Source of the DNA: an uncultured Roseburia sp.
GTDB lineage: Bacteria > Bacillota > Clostridia > Lachnospirales > Lachnospiraceae
NCBI GenBank assembly: GCA_910587865.1
Contig: CAJUNX010000011.1
Span: forward strand, 1-64,000
Length of the DNA stretch: 64,000 bases
Direction of reading: 5' to 3'
Under the pieces are notes generated by a model. The model ran no database searches, had not been told where the DNA came from, and saw only the letters and a list, made by a program, of their open reading frames with translations. This document shows positions 1-7,343 of this stretch, piece after piece (the stretch's first letter is position 1; each line of letters opens with the position of its first letter). Position numbers and translations under genes: made by a program.

Positions 1-25
1 GGAAAAAAACGCACGGATGGCGCAG

Positions 26-112
26 GGTGCGAACCTAAACGCCGGGACAATGGGCGATCAGCAGCCAAACCCCGAACAGGGGAAGGTTCAACGACTATCC
101 TTTGTCCCATCC
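26..112 (+). ncRNA. group I intron-like catalytic core fragment
   Basis: The stretch resembles the P4-P6 core of a group I intron. 'acgccggga' and 'atcagcagcc' fit the P and Q elements, a small P6-type hairpin follows (cccc/gggg, about 76-89), and 'gttcaacgacta' fits the R element. No matching S element (a 'tagtc'-type strand that would close P7) is visible in the next few hundred bases, so the intron looks truncated or decayed at its 3' side; the 5' end may lie outside the window. Such introns ride in phages, ICEs and IStrons, which fits the recombinase relic at 559-729. This is pattern recognition only. Confidence 0.5.
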
Positions 113-558
113 ACACTTATTACCACTCATTTTAGTTCGTTACACGAAAGCACCTTACGGGTTTCAACCTGCTTAAACGACTGTTTATAATAAGGGATGG
201 TTGACGGTTTTTATGACGGATGTGGTTAATCCAAAAAGCGCCTCGCCAGACCAATTACTCCCTTATCATAAAAAAATAAGTGCAGAAGGTAAAGCACTGA
301 TGAAATGCTTTATCTCTTACACTTATATGGTACTAAAAGGGCGCCCACCTATAAAAGTGAAACGCCCAAGGCAACCAGCGGTCAGGCAATACACCGGACC
401 GCTGGCACTATTAAATTTTGTCGTTAATGAAACAGCCTCCTTTTTTCGATATTTTTCTCGCCATGTTTCAACTTGGAAAAGGAATTGAATAAATGACGGC
501 AAACGCTCAAACCCCTTGAAAATAAAGGCTTTTTCCGTTTGTCGTTATTATACCGTAA
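113..558. other. decayed mobile-element DNA, no convincing gene
   Basis: This is AT-rich sequence between the intron-like core and the recombinase relic. A 95-codon open frame at 201-488 (plus) has no recognisable domain and no good ribosome binding site. It is crossed by a 9-bp inverted repeat (375-383 with 397-405, arms ccagcggtc/gaccgctgg), which looks more like a terminator or attenuator stem than coding sequence. I see no intact gene here. Confidence 0.4.
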
Positions 559-729
559 CGGCACACCTACACCAGCAACCTGCTCTCAAACGGGGCAGCT
601 CCAAAAGATGTACAGGAACTGTTAGGACATTCAGATGTCAGTACCACAATGAACATTTACGCTCACTCAACAAGAAAAGCAAAGCGGGATTCCGCAAGAC
701 TTCTTGATAAAGTAGCGAGCAACGCTTAA
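559..729 (+). pseudogene. C-terminal remnant of tyrosine recombinase (ICE/phage integrase)
   Basis: The frame reads 56 residues to a TAA. It carries the end of the catalytic domain of tyrosine recombinases: an RHTYTSNLL block (box II His side), then ELLGHSD.STTMNIYAH, which supplies the second conserved His and the nucleophilic Tyr, then a short basic tail. An in-frame TAA at 556-558 sits directly before it, and the N-terminal DNA-binding half and the first catalytic Arg are absent, so it cannot be a working integrase. The tail resembles integrases of Firmicute conjugative elements and phages. It is followed by a terminator-like hairpin (738-783). Likely the leftover end of an element that was lost by deletion. 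Confidence 0.85.
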
Positions 730-737
730 TAAAAAAT

Positions 738-785
738 CCCCTTATTTCCCTTGCGGATTCCTCACAAGGGCAAAAATAAGGGAAA
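738..785 (+). terminator. terminator-like hairpin after the integrase remnant
   Basis: Nested inverted repeats (ccttattt/aaataagg outside, cccttg/caaggg inside) lie 9 bases after the recombinase stop. The 3' side is A-rich, not T-rich, so on the plus strand this is a stem without a good U-tract. It may also be part of the old attachment or end region of the element. Confidence 0.4.
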
Positions 786-1126
786 ATACATATCATTTCA
801 CTATCTAATTGGCTGAAAAGCCTGTAAAATAAGGAAAGTTCAGGAAATCTCTCCACAAATTCCGATTGTACAAAATCGCTGTGCGATGGCCTCCAGGGTT
901 GTGGCATAGCAATTTTTTGTTTTCTGTAACAAAAAGCAGTGGAAAGCAAGTCCTAAAAGTAGTTTTGTTACGTCACCACAACAAAGCAATCAAACAGGAT
1001 CGACCTTCCCACTGCCTATGAAAAAAATACCATCCTTCCGCTTGTTTGGCAAGCGGTTTTATGTCCAAATACACCTCTCTGTAAAGCAGTGTTTTGATTA
1101 CTGCTGATTTTACATGGAGGATTTTA
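786..1126. other. intergenic relic region without recognisable genes
   Basis: Open frames on either strand (638-949 and 973-1179, minus) have no family resemblance I can identify and overlap the recombinase relic or the PII relic, so I do not call them genes. The base composition matches the mobile-element DNA on the left and not the housekeeping DNA on the right. The junction with chromosomal sequence appears to lie near 1127-1139, where PII-like coding sequence begins on the minus strand. Confidence 0.35.
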
Positions 1127-1228
1127 TTATGTATGATAACCGAACTGTCCGATATTGATCGCCTCCGCAATCCTGTCAATCAGCCCGGGCAGCGCCTCAT
1201 CGGCCACCACAGTCTCCACCTTTGGTGT
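1127..1228 (-). pseudogene. PII signal protein (GlnB/GlnK) internal remnant
   Basis: Read on the minus strand, codons from 1228 to 1130 give TPKVETVVADEALPGLIDRI and then AEAINIGQFG, ending in a foreign YHT and a TAA. This matches the centre of the PII family, from the beta strand after the T-loop (KVE.VV..E) through the helix to the TG.(I/F)G turn. The upstream side hits an in-frame TGA at 1229-1231, and the expected DGKIFV plus the RTGE tail are missing. Only about 30 of roughly 110 residues remain. PII genes often sit beside ammonium-assimilation genes, and this one points toward the same end as glnN, so I infer that a glnB-type neighbour of glnN was destroyed. Confidence 0.75.
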
Positions 1229-1364
1229 TCACAATTTATTCATGTAAGATTCAAAAATCTTTCATCCGGGAAACATGAAAATTTCATTTCTCTCCCGTAT
1301 ACTAAGATCATACAAATGATAGTTATCAAGTATTTGTTACTACCCACAAAACTTTTTCATAATC

Positions 1365-1390
1365 TGCCAGGTGATGCAAGTCACCTGGCA
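1365..1390 (-). terminator. probable terminator of glnN
   Basis: A perfect 10-bp inverted repeat (tgccaggtga/tcacctggca, 6-base loop) lies about 160 bases beyond the glnN stop codon. On the minus strand it is followed by a loose A/T stretch with TTTT at about 1350-1353. A second small stem (ccct/aggg, 1396-1406) next to it has seven Ts on the plus strand at 1410-1416, so the pair could stop transcription from both sides. The rest of 1231-1548 shows nothing else I can name. Confidence 0.5.
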
Positions 1391-1548
1391 ATCCTCCCTT
1401 TCAGGGACTTTTTTTATGCAGCCGGGCTCACAGCCCGTTTTTCCTGCAGATTTCATCCCCCGGCTTTGTCTGTGATCCGTGTTTCGAATCCCTGATGCAG
1501 GATGCACGGTCAATACATCATCCGCACACCCCGCATCGAGCCGTAAGG

Positions 1549-3678
1549 TCATACTTCAAAAATCAGATCCCCGTAGGACGGCATCGGCCACATGGATTTA
1601 TCGACAAGCATTTCAAGCCGGTCGACCGGCGTTCTCAGCTCATCCATGGCTCTCATGACGACATCCCTGTAGTATACGGCCTGCTCCCTGCCTGCCGCCA
1701 TCGACGCCGCCTGTTCCGTCACCTCCTGCAGCGTGACGAGCGCTTTTCTGGTATCCGCCAAAAGGGAGGATACTTCGGTTAAAATCGCAGTCTGAACACT
1801 GACATCCGCATCACATGCAGATCTCACCGCAGTCACGGACTGCGCAAGCACGGTCGTATAGCGGATGACTGCCGGGATGATCTGCTTGGTCGCAATATCG
1901 ATCATGGCCTTCGCCTCAATATTGATCTCCTTGGAATACAACTCATACTCAATCTCCACACGGGAATCAAGCTCCGCTTTCGTAAATACCTTAAACCGTT
2001 CGAAGAGCGCGACGGATTTTTCCGTGTTCAGAGCCGGAATCGCGTCGACCATGGAGGTAATGTTCGGAAGGCCGCGCTTTATGGCCTCTTCCACCCACTC
2101 CTCCGAATATCCGTTTCCGTTAAAGACGATGCGCTGATGGTTGGTCGCATTTTCCTTGATCAGATCATGTACCGCCATCTCGAAATCGTCCGTCTGCTCC
2201 AGCACATCGCACACCTCAGAAAACGCCTCCGCGACGATGGTATTTAACACTACGCTCGACTGTGCCACGGAATCCTGCGACCCTACCATACGAAATTCGA
2301 ATTTATTTCCGGTAAATGCAAACGGAGACGTCCGGTTCCGGTCTGTCGCATCTTTCATAAATTCAGGAAGCGTGCGGACGCCGGTCTCAAGCTTCTGTCC
2401 TTTTATGCTGTGAGTTGCCGCCCCTGTGCTGATCAGCTGCGTCAGCACATCCTGCAGCTGTTCGCCGAGATACACCGAGACAATCGCCGGCGGAGCCTCA
2501 TTTGCCCCCAGGCGATGGTCATTTCCCACATCCGCAGCCGACTCGCGCAGCAGATCCGCATGGATATCGACGGCTTTTAAGATACAGGTCAGCACCAAAA
2601 GAAACTGAATATTCTCATGCGGTGTTTTACCCGGGTCAAGCAGGTTGATCCCATCGTCTGTTATAATCGACCAGTTATTATGTTTTCCGGAGCCATTGAC
2701 ACCCGCAAACGGTTTTTCGTGCAGCAGGCACTGCAGTCCGTGACGGCCCGCCACCTTTTTTAACGTCTCCATCACCAGCTGGTTATGATCCACCGCGATA
2801 TTTGCCTCCGCGTAGATCGGCGCCAGCTCATGCTGTGCCGGAGCGACCTCATTATGCTGTGTCTTTGCCGTCACGCCGAGCTTCCAAAGCTCCACATTCA
2901 CGTCTTTCATAAACGCCGCGATCCGCTCGCGAATTGCTCCGAAGTAGTGATCCTCCATCTCCTGCCCCTTGGGCGGCATCGCGCCGAACAGCGTCCTGCC
3001 GGTAAAGATAAGATCCTTGCGCTGTAAATATTTTTCTCTGTCCACAATAAAATATTCCTGCTCCGGTCCGACGGACGGCGTGACCCTCTTTGACGTCGTA
3101 TTTCCGAACAGGCGGATCAGACGCAGCGCCTGGTCATTAATCGCTTCCATCGAGCGCAGCAGCGGGGTCTTCTGATCGAGCGCATCCCCGGTGTAGGAGC
3201 AGAACGCCGTCGGAATACACAGGGTCGCGCCCGCCGCGTCCTGTCTGACAAACGCAGGCGACGTGCAGTCCCACGCGGTATATCCCCTCGCCTCAAAGGT
3301 CGCCCGCAGTCCGCCTGAAGGGAAGGAGGAAGCATCCGGCTCTCCTTTGATGAGCTCTTTCCCCGAAAAGCTCATCAGCACCCTGCCGTTCTCCATCGGA
3401 GCGGTGATAAACGAATCATGCTTCTCCGCCGTCACACCGTTCAGCGGCTGAAACCAGTGGGTATAATGCGTCGCGCCCTTATCGATCGCCCACTCCTTCA
3501 TCTCATGCGCCACTACATCCGCCGTTTCCAGATCAAGCTCCCTGCCCTCATTGATCACATCCTTCAGCTTCCGGTAAACCTTTTTGGGAAGACGCTCCTG
3601 CATCACAGCATCGCTGAACACATTTTCGCCAAAGATCTCCGCCACATTAAAATATTCTGTCCTGCTCATTCTCTGCAT
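1549..3678 (-). CDS. glnN: glutamine synthetase type III
   Basis: Makes glutamine from glutamate, ammonia and ATP in the cytoplasm, the main entry point of ammonia. The 709-residue length and architecture fit the GSIII (GlnN) family, which is much longer than GlnA (about 440-470). Visible signatures are GPEQEYF (about 204-210, metal-binding Glu), [11 protein letters not shown] (about 274-284) and [12 protein letters not shown] (about 326-337, substrate/ATP loop). Two ATGs are possible (3678 and 3669); both have the purine-rich gaaaggaaagg upstream, so the start is uncertain by three codons. It is preceded by a roughly 400-base leader with a palindrome over a candidate -10 box, and downstream lies a PII remnant. 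No GlnR-type regulator is visible nearby. Confidence 0.95.
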   Translation of the reverse strand: MQRMSRTEYFNVAEIFGENVFSDAVMQERLPKKVYRKLKDVINEGRELDLETADVVAHEMKEWAIDKGATHYTHWFQPLNGVTAEKHDSFITAPMENGRVLMSFSGKELIKGEPDASSFPSGGLRATFEARGYTAWDCTSPAFVRQDAAGATLCIPTAFCSYTGDALDQKTPLLRSMEAINDQALRLIRLFGNTTSKRVTPSVGPEQEYFIVDREKYLQRKDLIFTGRTLFGAMPPKGQEMEDHYFGAIRERIAAFMKDVNVELWKLGVTAKTQHNEVAPAQHELAPIYAEANIAVDHNQLVMETLKKVAGRHGLQCLLHEKPFAGVNGSGKHNNWSIITDDGINLLDPGKTPHENIQFLLVLTCILKAVDIHADLLRESAADVGNDHRLGANEAPPAIVSVYLGEQLQDVLTQLISTGAATHSIKGQKLETGVRTLPEFMKDATDRNRTSPFAFTGNKFEFRMVGSQDSVAQSSVVLNTIVAEAFSEVCDVLEQTDDFEMAVHDLIKENATNHQRIVFNGNGYSEEWVEEAIKRGLPNITSMVDAIPALNTEKSVALFERFKVFTKAELDSRVEIEYELYSKEINIEAKAMIDIATKQIIPAVIRYTTVLAQSVTAVRSACDADVSVQTAILTEVSSLLADTRKALVTLQEVTEQAASMAAGREQAVYYRDVVMRAMDELRTPVDRLEMLVDKSMWPMPSYGDLIFEV

Positions 3679-3787
3679 CCTTTCCTTTCACTGATCCGTT
3701 CAGGCCGGACCGCTTACTCTATTGTATGTAGGTCTGATCCCTGCTGCGCAGGAAAGATCGCCGGATCCTTCCCAGAGACTTCTGAGT

Positions 3788-3804
3788 GCCTGAAAAAATC
3801 AGGC
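3788..3804 (-). other. small hairpin in the glnN leader
   Basis: A 6-bp perfect stem (gcctga/tcaggc) with a 5-T loop lies about 110 bases before the glnN start. A second stem (ggaaggat/atctttcc) sits between it and the gene. They show that the leader is structured, but they do not match a riboswitch I know. Confidence 0.4.
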
Positions 3805-3915
3805 TTTATGGATCCGCGGCAAATCAGAGGATTATGGCCGGCGTGTCTTGGACTTCGTCTCCCTTTGATCCGGGCAGCCGGTCCGCACCGCAGATGCCTT
3901 ATATTCAAGAGAAAA

Positions 3916-3945
3916 GGGCATTCCAATCCTCTTGGAACGCCCTCG
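3916..3945 (-). terminator. terminator after fba or attenuator in the glnN leader
   Basis: On the minus strand the arms agggcgttcca and tggaatgccct form a stem of about 11 bp with one mismatch, followed by TTTTCTCTT. It is about 130 bases after the fba stop and 240 before glnN. If the promoter proposed at 3978-4006 is real, this stem lies in the glnN transcript and would act as an attenuator; otherwise it simply ends the fba transcript. Confidence 0.55.
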
Positions 3946-3964
3946 TTCATCGCCACATACGTTT

Positions 3965-4006
3965 TTTAGTTGTAACTAAAATAATACTTTTGAAAACGAA
4001 ATGCAA
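3965..4006 (-). promoter_or_regulatory. candidate glnN promoter with overlapping palindromic operator
   Basis: On the minus strand TTGCAT (4001-4006) and TATTTT (3978-3983) are separated by 17 bases. A 7-bp inverted repeat, TTTAGTT-GT-AACTAAA (3965-3980), covers the end of the -10 box and the predicted start point. Such a position suits a repressor site. The palindrome type (dyad with a 2-base centre) is common for dimeric regulators, but I cannot name the protein. Confidence 0.4.
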
Positions 4007-4076
4007 GCGAAACTTTTCGAAAAAATGAACTTTATCAATTCTTACAATAATAAAAGGTGAATGTCAGAATTTTTGT

Positions 4077-4943
4077 TTACTCTGCCTTTCCAACCGACCC
4101 GAACAGCTCCATCTTTTCCTTCACTGTCGCCTTAATTGCCTCGGCGCCCGGCGCGAGAAGCTTTCTCGGGTCAAAGCCCTTGCCCTCCAGATCTTTTCCG
4201 GCCTCGATGTATTTGCGCGTCGCATCCGCAAAGGACAGCTGACACTCGGTATTCACGTTAATCTTCGCCACGCCGAGAGAGATTGCCTTTTTGATCATAT
4301 CCTCCGGAATGCCGGTACCTCCGTGAAGCACCAGCGGCATCGTTCCGGTCAGCTGCTGGATCGCATCAAGCGTCTCAAAGCTTAATCCCTGCCAGTTCTC
4401 CGGATATTTGCCGTGGATATTGCCGATCCCTGCCGCAAGCATATCAATTCCGAGATCTGCGATCCTCTTGCACTCGTTCGGATCCGCGCACTCGCCCATT
4501 CCCACAACGCCGTCTTCCTCGCCGCCGATGGAGCCGACCTCTGCTTCGATGGACATGCCGTTCCTGTGAGCCAGCTCAACCAGCTCCGTGGTCTTCGCAA
4601 CATTCTCCTCGATCGGATAGTGGGAACCGTCAAACATGATGGACGAGAACCCTGCCTCCACACACTTTAAGCATCCTTCATAGGAGCCGTGGTCTAAGTG
4701 CAGCGCTACCGGAACCGTGATCCCCAGCTCCTCTATCATCGCTTTCACCATCGCTGCCACCGTCTTATAGCCTGTCATGTACTTTCCGGCGCCCTCAGAG
4801 ACACCTAAGATCACCGGAGATTTGCACTCCTGCGCAGTGAGCAGGACGGACTTTGTCCACTCGAGGTTGTTGATGTTGAACTGACCGACTGCATAATGGC
4901 CGGCCTTTGCCTGATCGAGCATTTCTTTTGCAGATACTAACAT
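4077..4943 (-). CDS. fba: class II fructose-1,6-bisphosphate aldolase
   Basis: Zinc-dependent glycolytic enzyme that splits fructose-1,6-bisphosphate into dihydroxyacetone phosphate and glyceraldehyde-3-phosphate. The 288-residue product has the class II hallmarks: LHLDHGS (zinc and catalytic His/Asp, about residues 80-86), an EAEVG motif, then HGGTG (zinc His) and INVNTE near the C terminus. I start at the ATG at 4943 (MLVSAKEML), 5 codons inside the longest frame, because ggagga lies just upstream of it. It has its own strong promoter at 5000-5028 and an inverted repeat just after the start point. Probably monocistronic. Confidence 0.95.
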   Translation of the reverse strand: MLVSAKEMLDQAKAGHYAVGQFNINNLEWTKSVLLTAQECKSPVILGVSEGAGKYMTGYKTVAAMVKAMIEELGITVPVALHLDHGSYEGCLKCVEAGFSSIMFDGSHYPIEENVAKTTELVELAHRNGMSIEAEVGSIGGEEDGVVGMGECADPNECKRIADLGIDMLAAGIGNIHGKYPENWQGLSFETLDAIQQLTGTMPLVLHGGTGIPEDMIKKAISLGVAKINVNTECQLSFADATRKYIEAGKDLEGKGFDPRKLLAPGAEAIKATVKEKMELFGSVGKAE

Positions 4944-4969
4944 TTGAACTTCCTCCATAATCTCATATT

Positions 4970-4983
4970 TGTCGCTTGCGACA
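4970..4983 (-). promoter_or_regulatory. inverted repeat, candidate operator of fba
   Basis: TGTCGC-TT-GCGACA is a perfect 6-bp dyad beginning about 17 bases downstream of the -10 box and before the fba ribosome binding site. It could bind a repressor as a roadblock or form a very tight RNA hairpin. Confidence 0.4.
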
Positions 4984-4999
4984 GAATTACTTTAACGGT

Positions 5000-5028
5000 A
5001 TTATATCTTATTTTGTCTCAAAAGTCAA
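5000..5028 (-). promoter_or_regulatory. sigma-A-type promoter of fba
   Basis: On the minus strand TTGACT (5023-5028) and TATAAT (5000-5005) are separated by exactly 17 bases. The promoter overlaps the last codons of the upstream diacylglycerol kinase-like gene, whose stop is at 5008-5010. Confidence 0.8.
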
Positions 5029-5937
5029 AGCCCCGCCCGGATCGGGAACCATGATCCGGATCGCCTGACAGAGATTTTTGATCGCAACCTCCGTGTGCTC
5101 TCCTCCGAATTCACCGTCCAGCGTCCAGGAAACCGGATCTCTTGAGATGATCTGAACCTCATCCGTCTTAAAGGAGTAGATCATATCCGTGTCGTCTACA
5201 AGATTGACGAGGGACGCGATAATCTCATTCAGTTCAATCGGATTGCGCGGTTTGCGGATCAGCGTGACCTCAAACACACCGTCGTCCAAAAGCACATCCT
5301 TTCCCGTCATTCCCTTAAATCCGCCTACAGACGTGGAATTACTGACCATCCCGAACACAAATTCATCCTGCAGACGGATGTTGCCGTAGTGTACCTGCAT
5401 CAGAAACGACGGAATCTCGTGCAGACTGCGCATTCCCTCCAAGATATATGCCGCATGACCCAGCATATTTTTCCATCCCTGACTGGTCTTATAGGATACC
5501 GCCGTAAACAGGCCGAATGCCGCCACATAGACAAAATAGTCCTGATTAAAGCTGCCGATATCACATAGAAACTCCGTTCCGCGCACTGCGGTCTCCGCAG
5601 CCTTTACCATGTCCTTCGGAATACCGAGCGACGTTGCAAAATCATTCGTGCTGCCGGCCGGAATATAGCCAAGCGGCATCTTGCTTCCACGGCACATCAT
5701 GCCGGTCACCACCTCGTCAAGCGTGCCGTCCCCTCCGCAGCAGACGACAAGATCATACGCTCCGGCTTCCTCTTTTACCTTCTCTTTTCCGTCGCCGGAT
5801 CGCTGGGTCGGATATACGGTCACCTCATATCCCGCCTTCACCATCACATCCACAATGTCAAAAAGCTGGTTTTTTACCTGCGCTTTCCCGGAATATGGAT
5901 TAAAGATAAACAGTAATCTTTTCTTTGCATCCACCAT
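5008..5937 (-). CDS. diacylglycerol kinase family lipid kinase
   Basis: 309-residue member of the DAGK catalytic-domain family (DgkB/YegS/BmrU group). It begins with a nucleotide-binding strand (LLFIFNPYSGKA, Walker-like NP.SG) and carries the GGDGT ATP motif near residue 70 (CCGGDGTLDEV), followed by GYIPAGSTNDFA, typical of these kinases. The C-terminal part holds the beta-sandwich seen in YegS. Likely role: phosphorylation of diacylglycerol for recycling into phosphatidate and lipoteichoic acid turnover, at the inner face of the membrane; the exact lipid is not provable from sequence. It follows the crh-like gene by about 90 bases on the same strand. Confidence 0.88.
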   Translation of the reverse strand: MVDAKKRLLFIFNPYSGKAQVKNQLFDIVDVMVKAGYEVTVYPTQRSGDGKEKVKEEAGAYDLVVCCGGDGTLDEVVTGMMCRGSKMPLGYIPAGSTNDFATSLGIPKDMVKAAETAVRGTEFLCDIGSFNQDYFVYVAAFGLFTAVSYKTSQGWKNMLGHAAYILEGMRSLHEIPSFLMQVHYGNIRLQDEFVFGMVSNSTSVGGFKGMTGKDVLLDDGVFEVTLIRKPRNPIELNEIIASLVNLVDDTDMIYSFKTDEVQIISRDPVSWTLDGEFGGEHTEVAIKNLCQAIRIMVPDPGGALTFETK

Positions 5938-6024
5938 TCTTCTTGCACCTATCCTTTTCTCGTCTGAACAAAAAGCGGATCAGGATACGCCAGTGTGCTG
6001 TCCGCATGATATTCAGGCAGCACA

Positions 6025-6273
6025 CTAGGAAATAAAAAATACCTCCAGTGCCTCAATCGCTTCCTGTTCGTCCTCGCCCTCCGCGCAGAGCACCACGGAC
6101 TCCCCGTTCATCAGAACCAGACTCATCATTCCGATAATGCTCTTCGCATTCACACACTTCCCTTCCTGTTCCACGTAGATACGGCTGTTGTACTCGCTTG
6201 CCTTCTGAACAATATTCACAAGCGGCCTGGCCTCAAGTCCTGCCTTCCTTTGGACCACCACGTTTTTCTTCAT
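6025..6273 (-). CDS. HPr-like protein lacking the phosphorylatable His (Crh-like)
   Basis: 82-residue HPr-fold protein. The start at 6273 is chosen because a ggagga site precedes it; a longer frame to 6366 runs into the tandem repeats. The segment normally reading GLHARP in HPr reads GLEARP: the PTS phosphorylation His is Glu14 (codon GAG). The regulatory serine segment is kept (VNAKSIIGMMSL, Ser45), as is EGEDEQEA. In Bacillus the paralogue Crh also lacks this His (it has Gln) and works only through HprK phosphorylation of Ser46 and CcpA. The gene sits next to whiA and rapZ just as crh does there. I therefore infer a regulatory, not sugar-transporting, role. No ordinary HPr gene is in the window. 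Confidence 0.85.
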   Translation of the reverse strand: MKKNVVVQRKAGLEARPLVNIVQKASEYNSRIYVEQEGKCVNAKSIIGMMSLVLMNGESVVLCAEGEDEQEAIEALEVFFIS

Positions 6274-6341
6274 CCGAATCCTCCATGCAGGTACGGATCC
6301 TCTGATCCGCCTCCCCTCCCCATGCATTTCCTCCCGCTGTC

Positions 6342-6516
6342 TTCTATCCACGCAGATCCCCGGCAATCCTTCCCTCTTCTATCCACGCAGATCCCCGGCA
6401 ATCCTTCCCTCTTCTATCCACGCAGATCCCCGGCAATCCTGCTCTCTTCTATCCACGCGGATCCCCGGCAATCCTGCTCCCTTCTATCCACGCAGATCCC
6501 TGGCAATCTCGCTGAT
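6342..6516. repeat. 35-bp tandem repeat derived from the 3' end of whiA
   Basis: Copies begin at 6342, 6377, 6412, 6447 and 6482, each exactly 35 bases apart and starting ttctatccacg. The fifth copy (6482 onward) is the authentic end of whiA: on the minus strand it encodes the final RDLRG and the TAG stop at 6484-6486. The other four are extra copies, each keeping the former stop, placed between whiA and the crh-like gene. Copies 1-2 share 'ccttccctc'; copies 3-4 share 'cctgctc', and copy 4 has one cag-to-cgg change, so the array grew stepwise. Confidence 0.9.
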
Positions 6517-7335
6517 TCTGCGGAGTCTGTGATTGACGCCCGATTTTCCGACCGGCGGATTTAAGTACGCCCCCAGTTCTTTTAACGGCGCGTCCGGGTA
6601 TTCCAGCCGCAGCAGAGCCATCTCCTGAAGATTTTCCGGCAGACTCGACAGCCCTGCCGTCTTTCTGATGTATTCGATGTCCCGCACCTGCTGCACCGCG
6701 GCGTTTACCGTCTTGCTGATATTTGCCGTCTCACAGTTCACCTTGCGGTTGACCGAATTTCTCATTTCTTTTAAGATTCTGACATTCTCAAGGTCCATCA
6801 GCGCGACGTGTGCTTCCATCACATTCAGCAGATCGACAATCTGCTCACCTTCTTTGATATAAACTATCTGGTATCTTTTACGCGCGACAATTTTTGCATC
6901 CATCCCGAAGCTGTTGATGATCTCACGCAGCTGCTTTGCCTGCGCGACGCTCCGGCACACAATCTCAAAATGATAAGACTTCCTCGGATCACTGATCGAT
7001 CCTCCGGCAAGAAACGCCCCCCTGATATAGGCACGTCTGCAGCAGCTCTTCTGAATCAGAAGTCCGTCCACTGTCTCTGACGGGACAAACCCCGTCTCCT
7101 CGTCCCACATCCGCACCGCACGCAGCACCTGTTCCTCCCGAAACGGCGTGGCGCTGTCACCGGCAAGCTCGTTCTGCAGTGCGCGGCAGGTTTCTCTAAC
7201 CAGCTCATTGTCGGAATCCGCCGGCCGGCATCTTCCCTCAAACACCGTGAGCGCCGCATACTCCGCGAGCCGGCAGTGCCTGCTTTTTCCGATATGGCCC
7301 GCAAGCTCTTCCTTTACTTTTCCCGAAAATGACAT
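6484..7335 (-). CDS. whiA: WhiA family DNA-binding protein
   Basis: 283 residues, slightly shorter than Bacillus WhiA (about 315). The N-terminal LAGLIDADG-like part includes the CCRRAYIRGAFLAGGSISDP segment typical of WhiA (about residues 97-116), and the C-terminal helix-turn-helix includes RLEYPDAPLKELG and GKSGVNHRLRR. WhiA influences cell division and chromosome segregation in Firmicutes and sporulation septation in Streptomyces; it binds DNA but has lost homing-endonuclease activity. It lies 8 bases after rapZ, so the two are almost certainly co-transcribed. Its last codons are the source of the 35-bp tandem array. Confidence 0.95.
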   Translation of the reverse strand: MSFSGKVKEELAGHIGKSRHCRLAEYAALTVFEGRCRPADSDNELVRETCRALQNELAGDSATPFREEQVLRAVRMWDEETGFVPSETVDGLLIQKSCCRRAYIRGAFLAGGSISDPRKSYHFEIVCRSVAQAKQLREIINSFGMDAKIVARKRYQIVYIKEGEQIVDLLNVMEAHVALMDLENVRILKEMRNSVNRKVNCETANISKTVNAAVQQVRDIEYIRKTAGLSSLPENLQEMALLRLEYPDAPLKELGAYLNPPVGKSGVNHRLRRISEIARDLRG

Positions 7336-7343
7336 CTCCGCTC

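Noticed and set aside
201..488. 95-codon frame in the mobile-element relic
   Set aside because: It has no recognisable domain or ribosome binding site and is crossed by a terminator-like inverted repeat, so I do not call it a gene.
1094..1495. 133-codon plus-strand frame antisense to the PII remnant
   Set aside because: No family resemblance; it overlaps PII coding sequence on the other strand and the glnN terminator hairpin.
6274..6366. N-terminal extension of the HPr-like protein
   Set aside because: The extension begins with a TTG in the repeat array and has no ribosome binding site; the ATG at 6273 has ggagga.
6342..6516. CRISPR array
   Set aside because: The units are directly abutting 35-bp tandem copies with no spacers, and no cas genes are near.
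6250..6564. 104-codon plus-strand frame made of repeated peptides
   Set aside because: It is an artefact of the 35-bp tandem array and overlaps the starts and ends of two real minus-strand genes.
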